A stretch of 64,000 nucleotides of DNA. It comes from Chitinophagaceae bacterium (GTDB taxonomy: Bacteria > Bacteroidota > Bacteroidia > Chitinophagales > Chitinophagaceae). The first letter of the stretch is position 1. Each line of letters begins with the position of its first letter. The notes beneath the pieces were generated by a model. That model did not search any database. It was not told the origin of the DNA and saw nothing but the letters and a program-made list of their open reading frames with translations. The stretch is from the NCBI GenBank assembly GCA_023957125.1, contig JAMLHL010000004.1:177115-241114 (forward strand). The letters run 5' to 3'. Of this stretch, positions 46,888-55,020 are shown one piece after another. The position numbers were made by a program, and so were the translations under genes.

Positions 46888-47316
46888 TTATTGAATAAAT
46901 CTTACTGTATAGGTTCCTCCCCCGGTAGTAGAAAGCTGAGGCCCCCAGGTACCTTCTAATCTCCTGTGAATAAGCGTACCGGTCGTAGAGTATTTTCTTT
47001 CCTGATCATAGGCATAGTAGGAAGTGAATTTCTTGGTAGCCGGGTCAAAAGTCCAGATTCCATAGGCTTTTTCAGCATTGGTGGTGTCGGCGCTGTTCGC
47101 GTAAACAATAATTACATTGTCTTCCTCCTTCACTAAAAAAGCATAATCCGTGTTCCCGGGGGTATATGTTCCTCTCCAATACCCTATTACATTCGTCAAT
47201 GCCGGCAGGTTCGCATCCGGGTCTTCATCTTCTTTATTCTTGTCCTTTTTACAAGACGCCATTAAGGTGCAGGCAGCTACAAAACAAAAGAGAAAAAACA
47301 GGTTTCTTTTCTTCAT
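46888..47316 (-). CDS. Small secreted lipoprotein, lipocalin-like
   Basis: 142 aa. The N-terminus KKRNLFFLFCFVAACTLMASC gives a signal peptide with a clean lipobox MASC. A Lys/Asp/Glu-rich linker follows. The mature ~100 residues show a beta-sandwich/lipocalin-like pattern (VIGYWRGTYTPGN, AFLVKEEDNVIIVY, GIWTFDPATKKFTSYY) and end in TGGGTYTVRFIQ. No function can be assigned. A single gene with its own -7 element (47336-47343), between miaB and the heptose operon. Confidence 0.8.
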   Translation of the reverse strand: MKKRNLFFLFCFVAACTLMASCKKDKNKEDEDPDANLPALTNVIGYWRGTYTPGNTDYAFLVKEEDNVIIVYANSADTTNAEKAYGIWTFDPATKKFTSYYAYDQERKYSTTGTLIHRRLEGTWGPQLSTTGGGTYTVRFIQ

Positions 47317-47335
47317 TTTTTAAAATTTAGGTTTG

Positions 47336-47343
47336 CAAATATA
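47336..47343 (-). promoter_or_regulatory. Candidate -7 promoter element for the lipoprotein gene
   Basis: The - strand reads TATATTTG (exact TAnnTTTG), about 20 bases upstream of the ATG at 47316. Confidence 0.55.
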
Positions 47344-47417
47344 TTCGTATTTAACATCTTAGGGGTTGGTTTTTATTTAACAGGGATCAATAAATCCATA
47401 ACATGGAAAGCAAGGTT

Positions 47418-47981
47418 TTATTGTGCAAACTGCAGGGCAACCTTCAACAAAGAGGGATAAACGGCGTCTGTGGTTGCATCCGGCAGGGGAGGTGCCGGGC
47501 GATTTGAACTGATGAAAACGGAATGCATCCCTAAATTTTTCCCGAAAACCATATCATTAATGGTATTCCCAATCATTATTGACCTGCTGAAATCAATTTT
47601 CGGGAAGTCTTTTTTGGCCGCTAAACCCATCCCCGGACCCGGTTTTCTGTTGGGGCTTTCGTCTTCCATATCAATACAGTAATAGATATGGTCTATCCGG
47701 CCGCCGTGCGCATTAATCGCCCCAAGCATGTGGCGATGGATATCGGTAAGATCCCGCTCTGTCATCAATCCCTTACTTACGCCCCGCTGATTGGTTACGA
47801 TAAAAATATACCCGAACTGCTTCGCAAAGATATTCAGCGCATCCAATACACCGTCATAAAACCTGAAATCCTCCCACCGCGTGACATAATCCCCGATCTT
47901 TTCATAATTGATCACCCCATCACGGTCCAAAAATAAGGTCCAGGATCTGTCTACTTGTTTAAAATCCATCATATTGAGCAT
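47418..47981 (-). CDS. gmhB: D-glycero-D-manno-heptose-1,7-bisphosphate 7-phosphatase (GmhB-like)
   Basis: ~187 aa from the ATG at 47981. HAD-IIIA phosphatase: motif I LFLDRDGVI (nucleophile and general-acid Asp), motif II IVTNQRGVSKG, the zinc loop reduced to YCIDMEDESPNRKPGPGMG, and motif IV SIMIGNTINDMVFGK. GmhB removes the 7-phosphate of heptose 1,7-bisphosphate. The zinc-binding Cys cluster usual in E. coli GmhB is largely missing, so the metal site is modified. The open frame continues to 48056, but the upstream extension has no domain homology. Its position in the GDP-heptose cluster supports the call. Confidence 0.85.
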   Translation of the reverse strand: MLNMMDFKQVDRSWTLFLDRDGVINYEKIGDYVTRWEDFRFYDGVLDALNIFAKQFGYIFIVTNQRGVSKGLMTERDLTDIHRHMLGAINAHGGRIDHIYYCIDMEDESPNRKPGPGMGLAAKKDFPKIDFSRSIMIGNTINDMVFGKNLGMHSVFISSNRPAPPLPDATTDAVYPSLLKVALQFAQ

Positions 47982-48140
47982 CGTTTTATAAACGTCTTCA
48001 TGCAACCGGTTAAATTTAACACGCGGAATGTTAACCCTAAAGCGGCTCACAAACACCTCAGATTTTACCGGCAGAAACTTATCTGCGATCTGTGAGCACT
48101 TTATGCATAATAGCGAATTAACGGAATTACCTGGCGCTGA

Positions 48141-48869
48141 TTATTCCGGGCGGACCGGAAAGAAGGAACGATTTAATTCCGCCGAAGCTCTCTCGTAATC
48201 TTCCGGAATACCGATATCAATAAAATATTCGTCCATTGTTAATCCAAAAATCCTGCCCCCCGTATAATAATATTCCAGGTATTCCTTTTCAAAGGAAAAT
48301 TTTTCAGGAAACGTTTTTTCCAGGAATGCCGGCACATTCAGCGCATATACTCCTCCGTTTATAAGCCCGTCTTCATAATACCGCTTCTCTTGAAAACTAT
48401 TCACAACACCATTGGGATCAAGCTCTACCACCCCATAACGGCTGAACGCTTTCATAGGCTTCAAAGCGATGGTGCATTCGGCGCCATGCATACGGTGAAA
48501 ATCCGAGAGTGCGGGAAAAGATATGCGAAACAGCGTATCGCCGTTGACTACTATCACATTCTGCCCCCTTATTTCGCCACAGGCGAGCCGGACCGCCCCT
48601 CCGGTTCCGAGCGGCTCTGTCTCAATAGAAACACGGTATTCCGATGAGAGCAGAATATTTTCTAAAAACGTGTGAAACTCCTCGCTTTTATAGCCCAACG
48701 CAAATACAAATTTTTTTATTCCCTGTTCTTTACAATAACGGATCAGGTACGACAAAAAAGGCACGCCGTTTACAGGCGCCATACATTTGGGCAAATCAGG
48801 CACGGCGCTTCGCAAACGTGTGCCCAAACCGCCGGCAAGTATCACCGCTTCTTCGACAGGAGCCTCCAT
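48141..48869 (-). CDS. hddC: Nucleotidyltransferase, D-glycero-alpha-D-manno-heptose-1-phosphate guanylyltransferase type (HddC)
   Basis: 242 aa. Sugar-nucleotidyltransferase fold: ILAGGLGTRLRSAVPDLPKC is the signature with the GxGTRL and catalytic Lys, VVNGDTLF holds the metal-binding Asp, and INGGVYALNVPAFLE and EYFIDIGIPEDYERA are typical of the RmlA-like branch. It transfers a nucleotide to a sugar 1-phosphate. GTP and heptose-1-P are inferred from the neighbours (gmhA, hddA, gmhB) because the nucleotide specificity is not readable. It follows gmhA by 24 bases on the - strand. Confidence 0.85.
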   Translation of the reverse strand: MEAPVEEAVILAGGLGTRLRSAVPDLPKCMAPVNGVPFLSYLIRYCKEQGIKKFVFALGYKSEEFHTFLENILLSSEYRVSIETEPLGTGGAVRLACGEIRGQNVIVVNGDTLFRISFPALSDFHRMHGAECTIALKPMKAFSRYGVVELDPNGVVNSFQEKRYYEDGLINGGVYALNVPAFLEKTFPEKFSFEKEYLEYYYTGGRIFGLTMDEYFIDIGIPEDYERASAELNRSFFPVRPE

Positions 48870-48893
48870 TTGTTTTGCAGTTAAGAAAATATG

Positions 48894-49475
48894 CTAATTG
48901 TTATTAAAATATTGTTCTTCCACTAATTGGCAGATGATGTGCCCCAGCAGCATATGCGATTCCTGTATCCGGGGGGTGTCGTTGGAAGGGATACTGATCA
49001 GATAATCGCTTAAGCTTTTCATTTTCCCACCTCCCGATCCGGTAAATCCCACAGTGATCATCCCATTCATTTTAGCCTGTTCAAAAGCCAACACTATGTT
49101 CTTTGAATTGCCCGAAGTGGAGAGCCCGACCAACACATCTCCTTTGTTTCCCAACCCTTTGATGAGGCGGGAATAGATTACCTCATAACTGTAATCATTT
49201 GCTACGGCTGTAAGGTAGGATGTATTTACGTGCAGGGCTTCCGCAGGGAGGGCATCCCTGTCTAAATAAAACCGGCCGCTGAATTCGGCCGCCAAATGCT
49301 GGGCATCGGCGGCGCTGCCCCCGTTTCCGCAAAACAAAACTTTCCTGCCGTTCCTGAAAGCGCCCACTATAACCCCGGTTACATCCTCCACAATCTGCAA
49401 TAAACCTTCGTCAGCCAATACCTGCTGTTTGACTGAAATGGAAGCTCCAACGATCTCTTTTATTTTATCCAGCAT
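48894..49475 (-). CDS. gmhA: Sedoheptulose-7-phosphate isomerase GmhA
   Basis: 193 aa, a single SIS domain. The signature CGNGGSAADAQHLAAEFSGR is complete and is specific to GmhA; STSGNSKNIVLAFEQAK follows, and the C-terminus has ESHMLLGHIICQLVEE with the catalytic Glu/His. It converts sedoheptulose 7-phosphate to D-glycero-D-manno-heptose 7-phosphate, the first step of both heptose pathways. It precedes hddC and follows hddA on the same strand, 35 bases apart. Confidence 0.95.
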   Translation of the reverse strand: MLDKIKEIVGASISVKQQVLADEGLLQIVEDVTGVIVGAFRNGRKVLFCGNGGSAADAQHLAAEFSGRFYLDRDALPAEALHVNTSYLTAVANDYSYEVIYSRLIKGLGNKGDVLVGLSTSGNSKNIVLAFEQAKMNGMITVGFTGSGGGKMKSLSDYLISIPSNDTPRIQESHMLLGHIICQLVEEQYFNNN

Positions 49476-49510
49476 ATTTTTTGTGGGCTCCCCGCCCCCT
49501 TCACGATGCG

Positions 49511-50536
49511 TTAAACAGACCAGGAGAGTAACCCGCTTTTTGTAAAGGTATATTGTTTTACTTCTCCCTCAAATTCGGAGAGTGCATCTATCACCCGGTA
49601 CCTGGTATTACCGGGGCAGTAAAACACCATAAACCCGCCTCCGCCCGCACCGGAGATCTTCCCTCCCGAAGCGCCCGATTTTTTTGCTGTGTCGTATATT
49701 TCTTCAATCAGCGGGTTGGAGATATTAGCTGCCATCTTCCGTTTTTGCTTAAATCCAAAATCCAGGATCTCTCCAATCTCATTAATTCTTCCGGTCAGCA
49801 ATGCTTCTTTCATCCACCGGCTTTGTTCTTTCAACTGATGCATGGCTTCAATAGGCGTTTCTCTTTTTTCGTGGACATTCTTTTGCTGCTCCTTTATGAT
49901 GGCCGCAGATTCCCGGTTGGAAGCGGTGTAAAACAACACCAGGTTATTTTCCAGCTCCCTCAGGTATTCCGAACGGATGCGCAACGGATTAACGATCACC
50001 TTATCGTGTGCATAAAATTCCATGTAGTTTACCCCGCCGAAAGTAGCCGCGTACTGATCCTGCCTCCCTCCTGCCAGCTCCAGGTATTTACGTTCTATAT
50101 CGAAGGCATAACGGGCAATATCATATTCTCCCAATGGCAGTTTAAGCATTTCAGCAAAAACGCCGATGACTGCCACTACCAGGGTGGAGGAAGTTCCCAG
50201 CCCGGAGCCCGCAGGGGCATCCACAAAAGTCTGCAATTTGAACCCTTTACCTGCCGGAAGTCCGTAATCCTGTTTTATTCTATTGTAAACTCCTTTCAAT
50301 AAATCAAGCCGGCCATCGAGGGGGAGAAGCTGATCTGCCGGGTAATGCAGGATTTCTTTTCGATCTGCCGCTTCCAATACAATCTCCTGCTGATGGATGG
50401 GTTCGATATGGGCATAGGCATATAAAGAGATAGTGGCGTTAAGAATAGCGCCGCCGTGCAGATCACAATACGGACTCACATCCGTACCACCTCCCGCCAA
50501 ACCAATTCGCAAAGGCGCCTTACTTCTATAAATCAT
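49511..50536 (-). CDS. hddA: D-glycero-alpha-D-manno-heptose-7-phosphate kinase (HddA), GHMP family
   Basis: 341 aa. GHMP-kinase motifs: motif 1 RIGLAGGGTDVSPYCDLHGG at the N-terminus, motif 2 APAGSGLGTSST (ATP loop, ~105), and motif 3 SGAGGGGFMVFYC. The APLRIGLAGGGTDV start is characteristic of the HddA/FKP-like group. It phosphorylates heptose 7-phosphate at C1. The presence of HddA instead of HldE (bifunctional kinase/adenylyltransferase) indicates the GDP- rather than the ADP-heptose route. Overlaps the GT4 gene by 4 bases. Confidence 0.92.
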   Translation of the reverse strand: MIYRSKAPLRIGLAGGGTDVSPYCDLHGGAILNATISLYAYAHIEPIHQQEIVLEAADRKEILHYPADQLLPLDGRLDLLKGVYNRIKQDYGLPAGKGFKLQTFVDAPAGSGLGTSSTLVVAVIGVFAEMLKLPLGEYDIARYAFDIERKYLELAGGRQDQYAATFGGVNYMEFYAHDKVIVNPLRIRSEYLRELENNLVLFYTASNRESAAIIKEQQKNVHEKRETPIEAMHQLKEQSRWMKEALLTGRINEIGEILDFGFKQKRKMAANISNPLIEEIYDTAKKSGASGGKISGAGGGGFMVFYCPGNTRYRVIDALSEFEGEVKQYTFTKSGLLSWSV

Positions 50537-51714
50537 AGATCATTGCTATTATTCTTTTCAGGATGCAAAGGTAAGCCACTGATTTCTTCGATGGCCTGAA
50601 CCAAATTCTCCCAGGCATATTTCTTTTTTTCCAACCTCAGCCCGGCAATAAAAGATTCTTCTCCTCTTTCATAAAACTCTATTATTTTCTCCGCTATATC
50701 CACCGCATCCGGCTCCGCAACAAGACCTGCTCTGCCGTCCGGTACCATTGCCGGCAATCCACCCACATTCGTTACGATCATCGGCTTTTCAAAATGATAA
50801 GCCAGCGGGGTAACGCCACTTTGAGTGGCATTCCGGTAGGGCTGTATCACCGCATCGGCAGCGCACAGATAATATTTTACCTGGCTATCCGGAACAAAAT
50901 CAGTTCGTAAAATTACCCAATCCTCAATTTCATTATCCCTGATCTGTTGAAGATAAGGATTCGCATCTTCATAAAATTCACCCGCTATCAACAGTTTAAC
51001 GGATGGCAACTTTCGGAGCAATGTCTTTTCCTTCACTATTTTCATGGCGTCCAGCAAAATATCCAGCCCCTTATATTTACGGATAAATCCAAAAAACAAT
51101 ACGATCCGCTGGTCTTCCGCTATCCCAAGATTTTGCCTGGATTCTTTTTTAGCCACCGGCTCTCCAAAATTGTCGTACAGCGGATGGGGCACAAAACGGG
51201 CCGGTTTTTTGTGTTCGATACTGCGGAGATCGGCCAGCACTTTTTCGCTCATGGTGATAAACCCATCGGCTGATCTTAAAAAATAACGGGTGAACAAATT
51301 ATCTCCGGGCCTTTTTTCATGGGGAATAATATTATCCGCGATACAAACCACCCTGGTACGGCGATTCTTTTTCGCCACTCTTAATATGGTTCCGAGACAG
51401 GGTCCCATAAAGGGCAGCCAGTACCGGACCACGATCATGTCAGGCGCTGCTCTTTTCAGTTCCCTGCCCACCCTGATCCAATTGAATGGATTTACGGCAT
51501 TGATGCAAACTTTGATGTTCAGCCCACGGGGCGGCGGATCTGAGGAATACTGTGTTTTCCCGGGAAAAAGGAACTTGGGATATTGGAGGGAGAAAGTATA
51601 AATGCACACCTTCCATTGCTGCGACTGAAATGCTTTTGCCAGTCTTTCATCATAGGCTGCCAATCCTCCGCGTAAAGGATACGCCGGTCCGATGATGACG
51701 ATCTTCTTATCCAT
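50533..51714 (-). CDS. GT4-family glycosyltransferase
   Basis: ~393 aa from the ATG at 51714 (MDKKIVIIGP); another ATG at 51732 gives six more residues. The GT-B N-terminal domain starts IIGPAYPLRGGLAAYDERLA, and the donor domain has RIVLFFGFIRKYKGLDILLD and an E-x7-E-like segment SGVTPLAYHFEKPMIVTNVG. It is likely the transferase that uses GDP-heptose (from hddA, gmhA, hddC and gmhB downstream) or a related sugar; that is inferred from the operon. It is coupled to hddA by overlap, with GT2 18 bases upstream. Confidence 0.87.
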   Translation of the reverse strand: MDKKIVIIGPAYPLRGGLAAYDERLAKAFQSQQWKVCIYTFSLQYPKFLFPGKTQYSSDPPPRGLNIKVCINAVNPFNWIRVGRELKRAAPDMIVVRYWLPFMGPCLGTILRVAKKNRRTRVVCIADNIIPHEKRPGDNLFTRYFLRSADGFITMSEKVLADLRSIEHKKPARFVPHPLYDNFGEPVAKKESRQNLGIAEDQRIVLFFGFIRKYKGLDILLDAMKIVKEKTLLRKLPSVKLLIAGEFYEDANPYLQQIRDNEIEDWVILRTDFVPDSQVKYYLCAADAVIQPYRNATQSGVTPLAYHFEKPMIVTNVGGLPAMVPDGRAGLVAEPDAVDIAEKIIEFYERGEESFIAGLRLEKKKYAWENLVQAIEEISGLPLHPEKNNSNDL

Positions 51715-51732
51715 AGCCACTGCTACAGGCAA

Positions 51733-52674
51733 TCAAATGCCTATTTTTTTTTCAATCAGGTAATAGTTCCGCTCCGGCGAGTTGCGGGCGATCAATTCAC
51801 CGGTAAACCCTGCAAGAAAAAGTTGCGATCCCAATAGAAGCAAAGTTAAAGCAAGAAAAAATGCAGGCCGGTTGGTTAGAGCATATTCAGGATCAATAAA
51901 CTTACTGATTACCAAATAGGCTGTAAGCAGTAATCCCACCACAAAGCAGATGGTTCCCCATAATCCAAAAAAATGCATGGGCCGTTTTCCAAACCTGCCT
52001 ACGAACATTATAGAAGCCAGATCCAGGAATCCGTTAATGAAACGTTCCCATCCAAACTTGGTGGTGCCATATTTGCGGGGACGGTGTTCCACTACTTTCT
52101 CACCAATTTTTTTAAACCCCGCCCATTTTACCAAAACGGGGATATAACGGTGCATTTCGCCATACACTTCAATACTTTTCACTACCTTATTTTTATAAGC
52201 TTTTAAACCACAATTAAAATCATGCAACCGGATCTTTGAGATCCGTCGTGTTACCGCATTAAAAAGTTTTGAAGGTATGTTTTTGGAAAAGGTATTGTCG
52301 TATCTCTTCTTTTTCCAACCGCTGACGATATCATAACCATCTTCTACGATCATTCTTCTCAGGTCGGGGATCTCATCGGGGCTATCCTGCAGATCCGCGT
52401 CCATGGTAATTACCACTTCACCGTGAGCAGATTTGAATCCTTCATTCAAAGCAGCGCTTTTTCCATAATTGCGCTGGAATTTAATTCCTTTTATACTGGA
52501 ATGGCGCACGCTTAAACGCTCAATGACCGCCCAGGAGTCATCGGTGCTTCCGTCGTCAACCAGGATAATTTCATAGGTAAAGCCATGGTCATCCATTACC
52601 TTCATAATCCACGAACAAAGTTCGGGCAGCGACTCTTCTTCATTTAGTAACGGAATGACAACACTGATCTCCAT
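51733..52674 (-). CDS. GT2-family glycosyltransferase with C-terminal membrane helices (DPM1/ArnC-like)
   Basis: 313 aa. N-terminal GT-A domain: VVIPLLNEEESL, the nucleotide-binding ILVDDGSTDDSW, the DxD-like TMDADLQDSPDEI, and a FQRNYGKSAALNEGF segment. Two C-terminal helices (~235-255 and ~270-295) anchor it to the inner membrane. The family transfers a sugar from a nucleotide donor to polyprenyl phosphate or a lipid-linked acceptor; the exact donor is unknown. It stands directly before the GT4 gene and after DUF4199. Confidence 0.9.
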   Translation of the reverse strand: MEISVVIPLLNEEESLPELCSWIMKVMDDHGFTYEIILVDDGSTDDSWAVIERLSVRHSSIKGIKFQRNYGKSAALNEGFKSAHGEVVITMDADLQDSPDEIPDLRRMIVEDGYDIVSGWKKKRYDNTFSKNIPSKLFNAVTRRISKIRLHDFNCGLKAYKNKVVKSIEVYGEMHRYIPVLVKWAGFKKIGEKVVEHRPRKYGTTKFGWERFINGFLDLASIMFVGRFGKRPMHFFGLWGTICFVVGLLLTAYLVISKFIDPEYALTNRPAFFLALTLLLLGSQLFLAGFTGELIARNSPERNYYLIEKKIGI

Positions 52675-52692
52675 ATCTAAGGATTCGCATTT

Positions 52693-53232
52693 TTATTGGG
52701 CTGATAAAGGAAATTCAGGCTTCTTCTTTTTGATAACGGCTGCGATAATGAGACTGACTATAAACCAGAAAATACAGAAGACCGCAGTTCCCAGCATTTG
52801 TTTTCCAAAACTATAATTATTCCCTTTCATCATTTCCTCTACCGCCTGGTCTATTGCCTCCTGGGGCGCTCCCAACTTTTGCATCACTTGATGAGCCCGT
52901 TCGGCCGTTTCCTGTGTTAATGCCTCCCGGAAAGGCACATCAATATAGTTAAGCAAAATAAAACTGAACAGCGTACTGATAACCGTACCGATAACAAAAG
53001 TGGTAAAAACCACCTTCAACGCAGCAGGAAAATCGAGGTAACCTCCTTCCAGTTGTTTTTGCTTTAGCCCGGCCAACACCGCTACCACCACAGGTATTAC
53101 ATAACCTAAAAAAGCAACCGGATGCACGAACCATTTTACACCCCCCAGGTATAAAATCAGGCTAAAAATAACAGACGCGAGACCGGATACCAGACCGTAA
53201 GAAGCCCCCGGATTTGCTTGTTTATTTTCCAT
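52693..53232 (-). CDS. DUF4199-domain integral membrane protein
   Basis: 179 aa with four predicted membrane helices (GLVSGLASVIFSLILYLGG, YVIPVVVAVLAGL, VVFTTFVIGTVISTLFSFIL, FCIFWFIVSLIIAAVI) and a hydrophilic helix between the third and fourth (~105-140, rich in Glu/Gln/Ala). It matches DUF4199, a family largely restricted to Bacteroidota, of unknown function. It lies between the pseudo-dihydroorotase gene and the GT2 gene, on the same strand, with about 20-base spacings. Confidence 0.88.
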   Translation of the reverse strand: MENKQANPGASYGLVSGLASVIFSLILYLGGVKWFVHPVAFLGYVIPVVVAVLAGLKQKQLEGGYLDFPAALKVVFTTFVIGTVISTLFSFILLNYIDVPFREALTQETAERAHQVMQKLGAPQEAIDQAVEEMMKGNNYSFGKQMLGTAVFCIFWFIVSLIIAAVIKKKKPEFPLSAQ

Positions 53233-53252
53233 AACTAAAGATTAAAATGGAC

Positions 53253-54512
53253 TCAGTTTTTCAAAAATACTTTCTCTCCGTTAATTATCCCAAATACCTG
53301 GCCTTTAAGTTCTTTTCCGATTACCGGGGAATTCCCCGACCGGGAATATATTTGCTTTTCGTCAAAGAAATATTCTTTATCCGGATCGAACAGGGTAATA
53401 TCCGCGGGTTGCCCTTCCAGGATGGAAGCAGGTGGTAAGCCAAAGATTTTCCGGGGATTCTCACTGCTTAACATTATCCATCGTTCCGTATCTACGCCTA
53501 CTTTACGGGCAATGCCAAAAGCCGTCTCCAGCCCGATCATTCCATATCCGGCATATTCAAACTCACAGGTCTTGCTATCCCAGTCCTGTGGCAGATGATG
53601 GGAAGCAATACAATCAATCCACCCTTTATGCAAAGCTTCGAGGAGCGCCTCCCTGTTTTCCGGGTTCCGCAAGGGAGGGTTCACTTTGAGATTGGTGTCG
53701 TAATTCACGAGGTCTTCATCGCTGAAAAAAAGATGATACGGGGTTACGGAACAACTTATTGCGATTCCCTTTTCCCGGGCGTTTACGACCTGTTCCACCG
53801 ATCGTTTTGAGCTCACGCCGGTAAAGTGAAGTTTCGAACCGGCATAAGCGGCCAATTCAATATCCCGGGCCACCATCATTTCTTCCGCAATAACCGGTTT
53901 ACCCGGCAAACCCAGCCTGGTAGATACGATGCCTTCATTCATCAGGCCAAAAGCGCCAATACTTTTATCCTGTGGTATTTGAATAATTACGCCTTCAAAA
54001 GCCTTCACATACTGCAAAGCCTTCAGTAGAATACCGGCGGATTGCACCGGGTTCAAACCATCGCTGAAAGCCACCGCCCCGCTGTCGAACATATCATACA
54101 TTTCAGCCAGGTCTTTACCTTCCGCGTTCCTGGAAACCGCCCCGATCGGGTGGATATTCACCGGCAACGGCCTGCTTTTTTCCTTTATATATTCTACCTG
54201 CGATTTACTATGAATTACGGGATTGGTATTGGGCAACACCAAAATGTGGGTATATCCGCCGGAAGCCGCGGCCCTGGCGCCGGTTTGCAATGTTTCTTTA
54301 TGTTCAAATCCCGGATCACAGCAATGCGTGAAGATGTCCACCCAACCCGGAGAAACATGAAGTCCGGGCCTTTCAATAACCGTATCCGCTTTTTCATCAA
54401 TATTACCGGCAATCCGGGTGATAACGCCATCGGCAATTAAAATATCTTTTTTCTGACCGTTAAACGCTGAACCCGGCTGGGTAATGACTGCTTTGCGAAT
54501 GAGGATAATCAT
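53253..54512 (-). CDS. Dihydroorotase-like protein with degenerate catalytic site
   Basis: 419 aa, amidohydrolase TIM barrel of the dihydroorotase family. The expected DxHxHxRxPG metal motif reads D59-I-F-T-H-C-C-D-P-G68: the first His is Phe and the substrate-binding Arg is Cys. Further on, the expected HVST-type His region reads LHFTGVSS with Gly instead of His, and the IATDHAP motif reads IASHHLP with His instead of Asp. The fold segments (PNTNPV, NVNPPLRNP-like NPPLRNP) are retained. Such residue loss fits a non-catalytic PyrC' that assists aspartate transcarbamoylase, as known in pseudomonads, but no pyrB is nearby. An intact PyrC should exist elsewhere. Confidence 0.85.
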   Translation of the reverse strand: MIILIRKAVITQPGSAFNGQKKDILIADGVITRIAGNIDEKADTVIERPGLHVSPGWVDIFTHCCDPGFEHKETLQTGARAAASGGYTHILVLPNTNPVIHSKSQVEYIKEKSRPLPVNIHPIGAVSRNAEGKDLAEMYDMFDSGAVAFSDGLNPVQSAGILLKALQYVKAFEGVIIQIPQDKSIGAFGLMNEGIVSTRLGLPGKPVIAEEMMVARDIELAAYAGSKLHFTGVSSKRSVEQVVNAREKGIAISCSVTPYHLFFSDEDLVNYDTNLKVNPPLRNPENREALLEALHKGWIDCIASHHLPQDWDSKTCEFEYAGYGMIGLETAFGIARKVGVDTERWIMLSSENPRKIFGLPPASILEGQPADITLFDPDKEYFFDEKQIYSRSGNSPVIGKELKGQVFGIINGEKVFLKN

Positions 54513-54585
54513 TGTAAAAAGTTCAGCGAAGATAAACCATGTTTATTGATTTTTTGAAATTGGAATTTTCAATTACTTTTGCCGC

Positions 54586-54673
54586 CGCGATCGGGTGCAT
54601 CTTTTCGCAGGCGGGTGAGACACCCGCCTGTAGAACCCACTACCGGTTGGTGTCCTCACCGACCGGGATACCA
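54586..54673 (+). repeat. Dispersed palindromic element (fullest copy)
   Basis: Contains TTTTCGCAGGCGGGTGAGACACCCGCCTG, a GGCGGGTG/CACCCGCC hairpin, then ACCCACTACCGGTTGGTGTC and CACCGACCGG, a second hairpin (CCGGTTGGTG/CACCGACCGG around TCCT). This is the most complete of the copies seen at 24549-24580, 30366-30450 and 36921-36999. It ends one base before the GIY-YIG gene remnant. Confidence 0.7.
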
Positions 54674-54674
54674 C

Positions 54675-54737
54675 AGAGGGATCAAAAGATACCTGCAGGA
54701 TAATAATCTTGCTTAGTGTTCGGGACGTAGCGTCCCG
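54675..54737 (+). pseudogene. Remnant: 3' end of a second GIY-YIG gene plus the first bases of a tRNA-Pro
   Basis: Bases 54675-54713 read IKRYLQDNNLA followed by a stop, nearly identical to the last residues of the intact GIY-YIG gene (54978-55015). The following GTGTTCGGGACGTAGCG (54716-54732) matches the sequence at the 5' end of tRNA-Pro (55021 on). The piece then continues TCCCG, so the acceptor-strand halves CGGGACG and CGTCCCG are joined around TAG, a perfect mini-hairpin. The spacing to the intact copy is 299-300 bases. Confidence 0.8.
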
Positions 54738-54772
54738 CCGATAGCGGGAGTAGCGCAAATGAGAACACCAAA

Positions 54773-55015
54773 ATGTACTTTGTATATATTTTATATAGTT
54801 ATTCTATAGATAAGTACTATGCCGGAAGCACTGAAGATGTAAGTAAAAGGATAAAGGAACATAATGCGGGAAAAGGAAATTTTACTTCAAAAGGAATTCC
54901 CTGGGTTTTAATTATTGATTTTGAGTGTTACGATAGAAGCGAGGCAGTGAAACTGGAGTTGAAGATCAAAAAAAGAGGAATCAAAAGATACTTGCAGGAC
55001 AATGGTCTTGCTTAA
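54773..55015 (+). CDS. GIY-YIG domain protein (single-domain nuclease family)
   Basis: 80 aa, the whole protein is one GIY-YIG domain: it begins MYFVYILYSYSIDKYYAGST, with the YVY.L-type first strand and the YYAGST second motif, and has the conserved DRSEAVKLELKIKK segment with the catalytic Glu. These small proteins are widespread in Bacteroidota, related to UvrC/Slx1-type nucleases; most have no known role, though the fold cuts DNA. It lies directly upstream of tRNA-Pro (5-base gap) and has a broken second copy of its 3' end 300 bases upstream, which suggests duplication or mobility of this segment. Confidence 0.88.
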   Translation: MYFVYILYSYSIDKYYAGSTEDVSKRIKEHNAGKGNFTSKGIPWVLIIDFECYDRSEAVKLELKIKKRGIKRYLQDNGLA

Positions 55016-55020
55016 GTGTT

